DNA of 64,000 bases from Niastella sp. (GTDB lineage: Bacteria; Bacteroidota; Bacteroidia; Chitinophagales; Chitinophagaceae): positions 1 to 64,000 of the forward strand of contig JAGIBF010000033.1 in the NCBI GenBank assembly GCA_017744515.1, written 5' to 3'. The notes beneath the pieces were generated by a model, which saw only the letters and a program-made list of their open reading frames with translations, was not told the DNA's origin and did no database searches. Within the stretch, counting starts at the first letter, position 1. Each line of letters starts with the position of its first letter. Shown in pieces: positions 33,328 through 40,981 of the stretch. Position numbers and translations under genes: made by a program.

Positions 33328-34641
33328 ATGAAAGCAATTATGATGGCAACACTCGTTGTTGCCGGTAGTTTCTATTGCCTGGCCCAGCCTCCGGCAACGC
33401 CTGCATGGCCGGTGACAGGTGAGCCTGTGCCCGCATTTACTTTGTCGAATGTAAAATACCATACCAGTAAAACCATTACGCCAACTGACAGCAGGGGCAA
33501 ATGGCTCATCCTGGACTTCTGGTCCAAAGGCTGTGTAGCCTGTGTAAAGAGTTTTCCCAAGGTCAATGAAATGCAGCAGGCTTTCAAGGAAAATATCACT
33601 TTTGTATTGGTAGGCAATAACGAACAGCAGTATAATAAGGATATCGAGCATGTGTATGAAACTTACAGGAAGCGAATGGGCCTTCAACTGGCAGTTGCCT
33701 TCGACAGTACTTTATTTGAGCGCTTTGGCATCAATGCTGTGCCACATGTAATAGTAGTCGATCCTGCAGGTAAAGTGTATGCCATCACCTCTTCCGGGCT
33801 TTTTGAAAAGGAGACCTTGCAGGCGCTGATCGATAATAAAAAGCCTGCTTATTACAAGTCGTACAGCAATTTTGAGAAAATGCCCGAAGGCACGCATAAA
33901 GTATGGGAATATTTTATTACCGAGGGTCAGCAGGTGCCGGAAGACATACGCTATCGATCTGTGCTTAGTCAATACAATGGCGGCGCGAATGTAGGTGGTG
34001 GCACCCTGGCTACCGATGCCGATCGCCGGTTATACCAGTGTGTACGTTTTAACCTCGCGCAATTGTACAACACGGCTTATTATGGAGTAAGTAGCTGGAT
34101 GTATGGTCACCCATTGTATGCGCGTACCTGGCCAAGACCAGTGCTGGAGATGCGGGATACTACAAAGTTTAAAGCTGATTACACTTTCTCCACAGGGCTA
34201 TACAACTACAGTCTCATCGTGCCGCAGCCGGGCATTGGTAATATTCAGGTGGCCATGCAGGCCGACCTGCAGCGTTATTTCGGATATGAAGCTTTTATAG
34301 AAACCCGGATGATGCCCTGCTGGAAACTCACTGCCACTCCGGAGGGCATGAAACGCCTGACGACCAAGGGAGGGCCGGTAAAGTATGAAGAATCGCCCGA
34401 CAGGTTGTTGTACACCAATCAGCCCCTGGAGGTATTGATCCGCAATATCGAGTATTACAGCTCCCAATGGGCTTATCCGATCATCGACGAAACCGGTATT
34501 ACACAACGTATAGATATTGAATTGGAGGCTGCCAAAGCTGATTTCGAGGACATGCGGAAGGCGCTGGAGGCACTGGGATTGAAGTTTGAGCTCGTACGCC
34601 GCCCCATGAAAGTACTGGTGATCAGAGACCCTATGCGATAA
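33328..34641 (+). CDS. TlpA-like thioredoxin-fold protein with DUF3738-like C-terminus
   Basis: The 437-residue protein has a signal peptide (MKAIMMATLVVAGSFYCLAQ). Residues 25-165 are a TlpA/AhpC-type thioredoxin domain: GEPVPAFTLSNV, KWLILDFWSKGCVACVKSFP with redox Cys pair CVAC, FGINAVPHVIVVDPAGKVYA (cis-Pro loop). The C-terminal half resembles the DUF3738 family (LIRNIEYYSSQWAYPIIDET, DMRKALEALGLKFELVRRP, KVLVIRDP). It lies 21 bases after the susD-type gene, so it belongs to the operon. It probably reduces or reshapes disulfides in the periplasm. Confidence 0.88.
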   Translation: MKAIMMATLVVAGSFYCLAQPPATPAWPVTGEPVPAFTLSNVKYHTSKTITPTDSRGKWLILDFWSKGCVACVKSFPKVNEMQQAFKENITFVLVGNNEQQYNKDIEHVYETYRKRMGLQLAVAFDSTLFERFGINAVPHVIVVDPAGKVYAITSSGLFEKETLQALIDNKKPAYYKSYSNFEKMPEGTHKVWEYFITEGQQVPEDIRYRSVLSQYNGGANVGGGTLATDADRRLYQCVRFNLAQLYNTAYYGVSSWMYGHPLYARTWPRPVLEMRDTTKFKADYTFSTGLYNYSLIVPQPGIGNIQVAMQADLQRYFGYEAFIETRMMPCWKLTATPEGMKRLTTKGGPVKYEESPDRLLYTNQPLEVLIRNIEYYSSQWAYPIIDETGITQRIDIELEAAKADFEDMRKALEALGLKFELVRRPMKVLVIRDPMR

Positions 34642-34679
34642 TCTATTGAGTGACTATCCCCCCGTTTTGGTCATTCTGT

Positions 34680-34711
34680 AGCCCTGCGATCACATCAAAG
34701 GGCTGCTTTTT
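34680..34711 (+). terminator. Probable terminator after the Sus-type operon
   Basis: AGCCCT (34680-34685) and AGGGCT (34699-34704) form a short stem with a 13-base loop and a T-run at 34707-34711. It overlaps the stop end of the convergent SDR gene. Confidence 0.5.
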
Positions 34712-35541
34712 GTTGCAAAGTCAGTAGATAGGGAGACGTCTTTCCATTCCTCCATCTGTTGCGTCAGTTGATCGATCTTCGTAGCGGCCCGGTTATAAGC
34801 ATCAGTACCCAAAAACAGGTTCACAGGAGGGTGGGGATGTCCCACCAGTTGCAGCAATGCATCGGCCACTTTTTCCGGATCACCCGCCTGGTTGCCATTC
34901 AATGCATGCATCTTTTGATGTGCTGCCCGCACATGCTGGTAGTCGTCTATCTCACGACTGGTAAATACAATGGAATCCGGCTGTAAGAAATTGGTGCGGA
35001 AAGCGCCGGGTGCTACGTTGGTAATGTGAATACCAAGTGGTGTCAACTCATGCGCCAGTGCTTCCGATAAACCACTAACGGCAAACTTGGCGGCCGAATA
35101 AATACTCCAGCCGATGCCCGGTGCAAAACCGGCGATAGAAGAAATATTGATGATATGCCCGGCGTGTTGCTGTCGCAGGTAAGGCAACGCCTGCCTGATC
35201 ACTTTGATCACCGCAAACAAGTTGATGTCGAAATTCTCCTGGATGGCTGTAGATGTTAACTCTTCCAAAGCACCTCCGGTGCCATAGCCTGCATTGTTTA
35301 CCACAACATCTATCCTGCCAAAACGTTCGATGGTGGCCTCGATAGAATTACCGATAGATTCCTCATTAGTAAGATCGGCTTGCAGTGCAAGGAAGTTGTC
35401 ATGCGCCACAGCCTCCTTCAGCGCCGACTCGTGGCGCGAAGTAGCAGCCACCCGGTGACCCCTGGCCAGTAATTGTTGAACCAGCGAAAGGCCGATGCCT
35501 TTGGACGCACCTGTTATATACCACACTTTTGATGAGCTCAT
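34690..35541 (-). CDS. SDR family NAD(P)-dependent oxidoreductase
   Basis: The 283-residue classical short-chain dehydrogenase shows WYITGASKGIGLSLVQQLL (nucleotide-binding TGxxxGIG near the start), ALQADLTNEE, VVNNAGYGTGG (NNAG), a Ser in INISSIAGFAPGIGWSIYSA, and the catalytic YxxxK as YSAAK. The RVAATSRHESALKEA segment after the first helix favours NADP(H). The substrate is not predictable. It is cytoplasmic and monocistronic, with a promoter-like pair just upstream. Confidence 0.93.
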   Translation of the reverse strand: MSSSKVWYITGASKGIGLSLVQQLLARGHRVAATSRHESALKEAVAHDNFLALQADLTNEESIGNSIEATIERFGRIDVVVNNAGYGTGGALEELTSTAIQENFDINLFAVIKVIRQALPYLRQQHAGHIINISSIAGFAPGIGWSIYSAAKFAVSGLSEALAHELTPLGIHITNVAPGAFRTNFLQPDSIVFTSREIDDYQHVRAAHQKMHALNGNQAGDPEKVADALLQLVGHPHPPVNLFLGTDAYNRAATKIDQLTQQMEEWKDVSLSTDFATKSSPLM

Positions 35542-35558
35542 AATATGAATATTTAATA

Positions 35559-35586
35559 CAAAGTTAGGTAGGTACCATCGTTACAA
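35559..35586 (-). promoter_or_regulatory. Candidate promoter for the SDR gene
   Basis: On the minus strand TTG (35586-35584) is followed after 17 bases by TAACTTTG (35566-35559), matching the -33/-7 pair TTTG and TAnnTTTG. The start codon is 18 bases further on. Confidence 0.5.
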
Positions 35587-35664
35587 TCTTGCGCCAATCA
35601 ATCCGAAAGTTGTAAAATTCAAAGCAAGGGAGGGAGATTCCTGATCTTGTCACCCGGCTTTGTC

Positions 35665-35685
35665 ACCCTGAGCTTGTCGAAGGGT
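35665..35685. repeat. Dispersed palindromic repeat, CCCTGAGCTTGTCGAAGGG type, copy 1
   Basis: The imperfect palindrome CCCTGAGCTTGTCGAAGGG (with flanking A and T) lies in the gap between divergent genes. The same element occurs at 39043-39063 and 53270-53290. It matches a short repeat found in intergenic regions of many bacteria. Confidence 0.75.
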
Positions 35686-35754
35686 GGATTACCGAAGGGC
35701 GGCGGGTCGCCCTAAGTTGTTGCAATATTGCAGTCATTCCACTATTTTGTGGGT

Positions 35755-36441
35755 ATGAAACTCTTATCCACCTTCATTCTAACGACCCTCGTAAAGCTGA
35801 CAGCAGCCCAGTTTGCCATTGTAAGCGATAAAGATGGATATTGCAATGTGCGGAGTGCAGCAGCCACTGGCAACAACATCGCTGGTAAACTACAGAATGA
35901 ACATTTGGTGTATTGCTTCGAAACTAAGGGCAACTGGACATACATCAACTATGCACAAAAAGGAAAGGAATACAATGGATATGTTTATACCGACCGGCTC
36001 ACACAGGTTTCCGGTTATACCACTATACCGGTGTCATCGAAAGCAGAGAACAGCATCAGCTTTCAGAAAGAGGCAGTGAAGATTACGCTCACCCAACAGA
36101 AGTTCAACAAGCAGCAATACAAGTTCTCTTATTACAAAGATGCTCCTACGCAAATAGAATATATCAATGGCAAACAGTACTGGGGTACAGATGGCGGTCT
36201 GCCTACGACTGCCTATCAATCGGTCGTTATACAAATAGGCACAAAGACAATGCGGCTCCCTGCTGCTGCCCTCAGCAACCTCTTTGAACCAAGTCTGTAC
36301 AGTACTACTGTCAACTATGATCAAAAGAACGATATCCTCTACATTCAATCCATGAACAGTGATGGCGCCGGCGCTTATGATGTCATATGGCGCATCGAAA
36401 ATGGCGTGTATAAAGACCGCTACGTGGCATACGGATTTTGA
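35755..36441 (+). CDS. Secreted protein with SH3-like N-terminal domain
   Basis: The ATG at 35755 (MKLLSTFILTTLVKLTAAQF) provides a signal peptide; a start 27 bases earlier adds residues that spoil it. Residues 22-80 resemble a bacterial SH3 domain (AIVSDKDGYCNVRSAAATGN, GNWTYINYAQKGKEYNGYVY). The rest, about 150 residues of beta type (ITLTQQKFNKQQYKFSYYKD, YDVIWRIENGVYKDRYVAYG), is not recognised. It is a periplasmic or secreted protein of 228 residues with no operon partners. Confidence 0.7.
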   Translation: MKLLSTFILTTLVKLTAAQFAIVSDKDGYCNVRSAAATGNNIAGKLQNEHLVYCFETKGNWTYINYAQKGKEYNGYVYTDRLTQVSGYTTIPVSSKAENSISFQKEAVKITLTQQKFNKQQYKFSYYKDAPTQIEYINGKQYWGTDGGLPTTAYQSVVIQIGTKTMRLPAAALSNLFEPSLYSTTVNYDQKNDILYIQSMNSDGAGAYDVIWRIENGVYKDRYVAYGF

Positions 36442-36563
36442 ATCTATTCGAAGAGAAAGTGTCTGCTACCTCAATGCCTTGCTGCCTCGTTGCCTTTCAT
36501 CAATAAGTTAATTTCGGTATCAAACCGGCTAAATTCCTCCTGCATATTGTAGCCGCCTCCTGC

Positions 36564-36571
36564 TAAATTTG
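36564..36571 (+). promoter_or_regulatory. Candidate -7 element (TAAATTTG) right before the M1 peptidase start
   Basis: TAAATTTG matches TAnnTTTG and ends 3 bases before the ATG at 36575. If it is used, the transcript would begin at or near the start codon. No -33 TTTG is seen at normal spacing. Confidence 0.35.
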
Positions 36572-36574
36572 GGG

Positions 36575-38263
36575 ATGACCAGAAATGTCTTCACCATCGC
36601 GGCCTGTGGCCTGTTCTCATTAGGAAGTATAAAGAGCTTTGCCCGGCAGGGCGTTGCAGGCAAAGAGCCCACAAAGGCCGATACCCTGCGAGGCAGCCTC
36701 AATGCCGACAGGACCTGGTGGGATATCCAGCGCTATGATCTTGCCGTGAAGCCCGACTACCTGACGAAGACGATCAGCGGCTCCAACGAGATCACCTACA
36801 AAGTAAAAGGCACTGGCTCCCGCATGCAGATCGATATGCGCGATCCTCTGGTGATTGATAGTGTGGTATTCAATAAAAAAACATCCCTGACCTTCGCCAA
36901 AGAAGGAACAGTGTGGTATATACAAACACCTAAGCAGGCGGCTAATTCCGTTAACACAGTGGCGATCTACTTCTCCGGTAAAGCCCACGAAGCAGTACGT
37001 CCACCATGGGATGGTGGCTGGACATGGACGAAGGATTCCCTCGGTCGTCCCTGGATGACGGTAACCTGCCAGGGACTCGGTGCTTCTATCTGGTATCCTT
37101 GTAAAGATCACCAGGCCGATGAACCCGATCAGGGCGCCAGCATCACCATGACGGTACCCGACACGCTGGTGGCGGTGGCTATGGGGCGACTCCAATCCAA
37201 AAAAACAAATGGCGATGGCACAGCTACCTACAAATGGGCAGTGGTAAACCCTATCAGCAATTATTGCATTATTCCCTACATCGGTAAATATGTAAACTGG
37301 GGAGAAACCTACAAAGGCGAAAAAGGCAACCTCGATATCAACTACTGGGTGCTCGATTACAACCTTGAAAAAGCAAAAGGCTACTGGCCCCTGGAAGTAA
37401 ACAATATGCTCAAAGCATTCGAACATTGGTTTGGTCCGTACCCTTTTTATGAAGACGGTTACAAACTGGTTGAAACTTCCAACACCGGCATGGAGCACCA
37501 GAGCGCCGTATCCTATGGCAACTGGTTCAAGCCCGGCTACCGCGGCCGCGATGGATCAGGCACCGGCTATGGCATGAAGTGGGATTTCATTGTAGTGCAT
37601 GAAAGCGGCCACGAGTGGTTTGGCAACAACCTTACTACGGTCGACCTGGCCGATATGTGGGTACACGAAGGATTCACCAACTACAGCGAAACACTGTATA
37701 CCGATTACATCTTTGGCGTTGACGCTGCCAACCAGTATAACAAAGGCATTCGCCGCGGCATCCGCAACGACCGTACCATTATCCCGGCTTACAACATAAA
37801 TGCACAGGGTAGTGGAGACATGTATCCCAAAGGCGGTAATCTCCTGCAAGCTATCCGTCACAGTCTCGATAATGACGAATTGTGGCGCAGCATACTCCGT
37901 GGCCTCAACAAAGATTTCTACCATCAAACAGTTACTTCCGCACAGGTAGAAAAATACATTTCCACCAAAGCCAAATTTGATTACGGCAAAGTATTCGACC
38001 AATACCTTCGCAACACACAGATACCCAAATTTGAATACTACTTCAGCAATGATAAGAAGAAGGTATTCTACCGCTATTCCAATTGCATAGCCGGGTTCAA
38101 CCTGCCGCTGTCATTGATCGGCAAAACAGCCAGCATCAAAATAAAACCCACCGATCAGTGGCAGAACGTGACCCTGAAAGATGGACAGACTGCCCTGTTT
38201 GACAAGGCGGCGATCGAGGATATGTATTATATCAACGTTACACCAACTCAGCCAGGCTCGTAA
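36575..38263 (+). CDS. M1 family metallopeptidase
   Basis: The ATG at 36575 gives 562 residues with a signal peptide (MTRNVFTIAACGLFSLGSIK, then SFARQG). An N-terminal beta domain precedes the catalytic domain. The GxMEN exopeptidase loop appears as TGMEHQSA (about 304-311), with His in place of the usual Asn. Zinc ligands are His342 and His346 in VVHESGHEWFGNN and Glu365 in MWVHEGFTNYSE. The protein is shorter than full aminopeptidase N and lacks the large C-terminal helical domain, as is usual for Bacteroidota periplasmic M1 enzymes. Confidence 0.92.
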   Translation: MTRNVFTIAACGLFSLGSIKSFARQGVAGKEPTKADTLRGSLNADRTWWDIQRYDLAVKPDYLTKTISGSNEITYKVKGTGSRMQIDMRDPLVIDSVVFNKKTSLTFAKEGTVWYIQTPKQAANSVNTVAIYFSGKAHEAVRPPWDGGWTWTKDSLGRPWMTVTCQGLGASIWYPCKDHQADEPDQGASITMTVPDTLVAVAMGRLQSKKTNGDGTATYKWAVVNPISNYCIIPYIGKYVNWGETYKGEKGNLDINYWVLDYNLEKAKGYWPLEVNNMLKAFEHWFGPYPFYEDGYKLVETSNTGMEHQSAVSYGNWFKPGYRGRDGSGTGYGMKWDFIVVHESGHEWFGNNLTTVDLADMWVHEGFTNYSETLYTDYIFGVDAANQYNKGIRRGIRNDRTIIPAYNINAQGSGDMYPKGGNLLQAIRHSLDNDELWRSILRGLNKDFYHQTVTSAQVEKYISTKAKFDYGKVFDQYLRNTQIPKFEYYFSNDKKKVFYRYSNCIAGFNLPLSLIGKTASIKIKPTDQWQNVTLKDGQTALFDKAAIEDMYYINVTPTQPGS

Positions 38264-38269
38264 CAAGGA

Positions 38270-38307
38270 AACCCGTTTCGTCGTATGTTTGCCGTCGCAA
38301 ACGGGTT
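38270..38307. promoter_or_regulatory. Inverted repeat around a -7-like element before the DUF2461 gene
   Basis: AACCCGTTT (38270-38278) and AAACGGGTT (38299-38307) are perfect inverted 9-mers. TATGTTTG (38284-38291), a TAnnTTTG match, lies between them, 29 bases before the ATG at 38320. It may be an operator or a weak terminator of the M1 gene. Confidence 0.45.
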
Positions 38308-38319
38308 AATTGTATACAG

Positions 38320-39018
38320 ATGGCAAAACAAGTGAAACAGGCGCCGCAGGTGCACAAGTCGGGATTTGATTTTCTAAACACACTGAAGAAGAACAACCAC
38401 CGGGAGTGGTTCAATGCCCATAAAGCAACCTTCGAAACCGAGCAGGATCGAATAGCGGACTTTGCCGAAGCATTGTTGCAGGAGATGAACAGCCACGATG
38501 AAATTGAAACACCATCAGGCAAGAAAAGCCTGCACCGCATTTACCGCGATACCCGCTTCTCGCAGGATAAAACACCTTACAAAACCAATTGGAGCGGCCA
38601 CTACAGGCGCGCCACCAAATACCGCCGTGGCGGCTATTATTTTCACCTGGAGCCGGGCGGCAAAAGCTATTTCGCCGGCGGCTTCTGGGCGCCCAACCCC
38701 GCCGACCTGAAGCGTATCCGCGATGACATCTCCTTTGATGCCACGCCGCTCCGGAAAATACTCAACAGCAAAACATTCATCAACACCTTCGGCACTTTAC
38801 AGGGCGAGCAGGTAAAAACAGCGCCCAAAGGTTTCCTGGCTGATCATGAAGCCATCGATCTGCTGCGTTATAAACAATTCCTGCTGATCAAACGATTTAC
38901 AGATAAAGAAGTGCTGAGTGAAGACTTCCTGAAGCTGGCCAATCAAACCTTCAAGAACATGCGTCCGTTCTTTGATTACATGAGCGAAGTACTGACGACA
39001 AACGCGAATGGAGAATAA
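38320..39018 (+). CDS. DUF2461 domain-containing protein
   Basis: The 232-residue protein shows the DUF2461 pattern: FDFLNTLKKNNHREWFNAHK near the start, SLHRIYRDTRFSQDKTPYKT with a following NWSGHYRR, and GGYYFHLEPGGKSYFAGGFW with APNPADLKRIRDDI. The C-terminal segment LLRYKQFLLIKRFTDKEVLS is also typical. The family has no established function; it has no signal peptide and is probably cytoplasmic. It lies 56 bases after the M1 gene. Confidence 0.93.
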   Translation: MAKQVKQAPQVHKSGFDFLNTLKKNNHREWFNAHKATFETEQDRIADFAEALLQEMNSHDEIETPSGKKSLHRIYRDTRFSQDKTPYKTNWSGHYRRATKYRRGGYYFHLEPGGKSYFAGGFWAPNPADLKRIRDDISFDATPLRKILNSKTFINTFGTLQGEQVKTAPKGFLADHEAIDLLRYKQFLLIKRFTDKEVLSEDFLKLANQTFKNMRPFFDYMSEVLTTNANGE

Positions 39019-39042
39019 AGAATGTCACCCTGAATTGCTGTC

Positions 39043-39063
39043 ATCCTGAGCCTGTCGAAGGAT
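39043..39063. repeat. Dispersed palindromic repeat, copy 2 (with compensating changes)
   Basis: ATCCTGAGCCTGTCGAAGGAT is the repeat seen at 35665 with both ends changed in a matching way (ACCC/GGGT to ATCC/GGAT), so pairing is kept. A truncated piece, TTGTCGAAGGGT, follows at once, and an incomplete GTCACCCTGA precedes it. Confidence 0.75.
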
Positions 39064-39077
39064 TGTCGAAGGGTTGC

Positions 39078-40727
39078 CTATTTCCCTGCTTTCTTACGCA
39101 ATTCATTTACCTTCTGCGCAGCATACATAGGTTCCATGTCGCGGATCTTTTCGAAGTGGGCAATGGCCTTTTCCCACTGCTGCTTTTGTTCGTACAACAG
39201 TCCAAGGCCATTTTGTGTATTGAACCATTGATTCGGATAGGCACTTTTAGAATAAACAGTCAGCGCAGCATCATAAGCCTTTATCGCCTCTTCCAGCAGC
39301 GAAACGTTGTCACCAGCTGCACGGCCGCTTTCTTCCCAAAACGCGGTGCCAAGGTTATATTGCGTGCTGGCCCATTCTTCGGGGTGACAATCCTGCGTAC
39401 GCACGGTGAGCGCGGCACGAAATGCTGTGACAGATTGAGAAAGCAGCTCCCTGCCTGCAGACACCCGTCCTTGTTGATACAGCGATACACCGAGTTTATG
39501 CTGAGCCCAGCCCCATTCTTCCGGGTGCTGTTTTTGCGTATATACTTCCAATGCCAGCTTGTAAGCAACGGCCGATTGTTGGAACAAAGGCGCGGCCTCA
39601 GCTTCCTTTCTTTCACTGGCTTGAGATTGCAGCATATTGCCAAGGTTATATTGCGTGAGCGCCCAATCCCCGGGATGGTCCTTTTGCGTAAATATTTCCA
39701 ATGCTGTTTTGAAGTTTACGATAGCCTCCTCTATGGCGCCCAGTTTACTCAGCACTACACCCATGTTATTTTGGATGCGTGCCCATTCCTGTGGAAGGGC
39801 TGCGCGCGTATAAACGGCCAGCGCTGCATTGTAAGCAGATATGGCCTGTAGATATAAGCTGTCTGCAGTAGCATCTTCTTCGACCAATTCGGCCTGTGCC
39901 TGCAATAGAGTGCCGAGATTGCAATGTGCCCGTGCCCATTCCTGTGGAGCAGCAGTCTGGCTGCACCGGGTGAGCGCCGTTTGTTCAAGCGAGGTGGCCT
40001 GCGCCAGTAACTTCAGACCCGCTTCTCCGCCAAGCAGGCAACCCTCTGCATACAATGCGGAAGAAAGCAGTTCTGCCAGGTAGTTTTTGCGGCTGGCCAG
40101 TGGGTCGGGCCTGTCGGCGGGATGGCCACACAATGTGAACAAGCTATCCGCTTTGCGATACAGGAGGATGGCCCTCTTATGATCACCTCCCTCAGTCGAG
40201 CTATTGCCTGCCAGCAGGTACATAGTGCAGGTTTCTTCTACAGCCTGGATAATAGTCGAGTCCTTCCAGTCAGCACTGGTAATTTTAGCGGGCAGGTTGC
40301 CTGCCTGATATTCAGCGGCCTTTTCATAAAAGAGAGAAGAAGCCTGGAACTGTTGCAGAAAGTAATGACGGGCGCCCTGCAGCAAGTCGTTGTCGAGCAC
40401 TTTTATAGAGTCGGTATTCGCCCACATGTGGATCTGTTGACGCGCCTGTGCGCACGTAATACCATGCGCATGGGCATAGTCGGTAAAGTAAAGATCATAC
40501 TGGGCAGGAGATTGTGTTTTACCGGTAAGCGCCTGTTCATTAGCTTTTTGAGATATGTTGTTGATGAGCGTTACGATCGAAGCATTGGAGTAAAACTTTA
40601 CGGAGCTGCCGGCAGGTAAGGTAGAGTCGGGGACCTGGCCGAGGTTAACAGTCCTGATCATATCCTGCGCATGCAGGAACGGGACAAAGAACACCAGTAT
40701 GGAAAGACAGGTAAAGCTTCTACGCAT
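39078..40727 (-). CDS. Secreted tetratricopeptide-repeat protein
   Basis: The 549-residue protein has a signal peptide (MRRSFTCLSILVFFVPFLHA). From about residue 130 it is built of TPR-type repeats; the clearest are at about residues 260-545, each with the motif HPEEWAxxQYNLGxxL or similar (ALPQEWARIQNNMGVVLSKL, HPGDWALTQYNLGNMLQSQA, HPEEWGWAQHKLGVSLYQQG, HPEEWASTQYNLGTAFWEES). The regular EWA.x.NLG spacing of about 45-50 residues is a recognisable variant of TPR. It is probably periplasmic and binds other proteins. It stands 254 bases downstream of the sensor-kinase array on the same strand, with no gene in that gap. Confidence 0.85.
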   Translation of the reverse strand: MRRSFTCLSILVFFVPFLHAQDMIRTVNLGQVPDSTLPAGSSVKFYSNASIVTLINNISQKANEQALTGKTQSPAQYDLYFTDYAHAHGITCAQARQQIHMWANTDSIKVLDNDLLQGARHYFLQQFQASSLFYEKAAEYQAGNLPAKITSADWKDSTIIQAVEETCTMYLLAGNSSTEGGDHKRAILLYRKADSLFTLCGHPADRPDPLASRKNYLAELLSSALYAEGCLLGGEAGLKLLAQATSLEQTALTRCSQTAAPQEWARAHCNLGTLLQAQAELVEEDATADSLYLQAISAYNAALAVYTRAALPQEWARIQNNMGVVLSKLGAIEEAIVNFKTALEIFTQKDHPGDWALTQYNLGNMLQSQASERKEAEAAPLFQQSAVAYKLALEVYTQKQHPEEWGWAQHKLGVSLYQQGRVSAGRELLSQSVTAFRAALTVRTQDCHPEEWASTQYNLGTAFWEESGRAAGDNVSLLEEAIKAYDAALTVYSKSAYPNQWFNTQNGLGLLYEQKQQWEKAIAHFEKIRDMEPMYAAQKVNELRKKAGK

Positions 40728-40981
40728 AAGCTGTACGAATTAGTTAATGAAGGGGTACACAACTCGATACAGGCAAACCAAACAACGGACTTATTGCATT
40801 CAAAAGGGTTAGATCCTATTTACTTAAAGGGCAGGAGATCAAATGGCAGCGTGGTTGGGGTACAAAAGGACCGTACAAAAATAGTCAATTCCCCCATTTG
40901 TGCGGTTAAATTTATCCGTGGCCGGTTTAATGCAGGCAGAACCCCCGGTCTGGGGAGCATTATCCTCTTTTTGAGTGATTG

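Noticed and set aside
32515..33687. 390-codon open frame on the minus strand
   Set aside because: It lies opposite the susD-type and thioredoxin genes, whose products are clear. Its translation is rich in Cys, His and Ile without domains.
39078..40727. TPR protein as a fifth member of the kinase array
   Set aside because: It has no coiled-coil, membrane helix or kinase domain, and its repeats (HPEEWA type) differ from those of the kinases.
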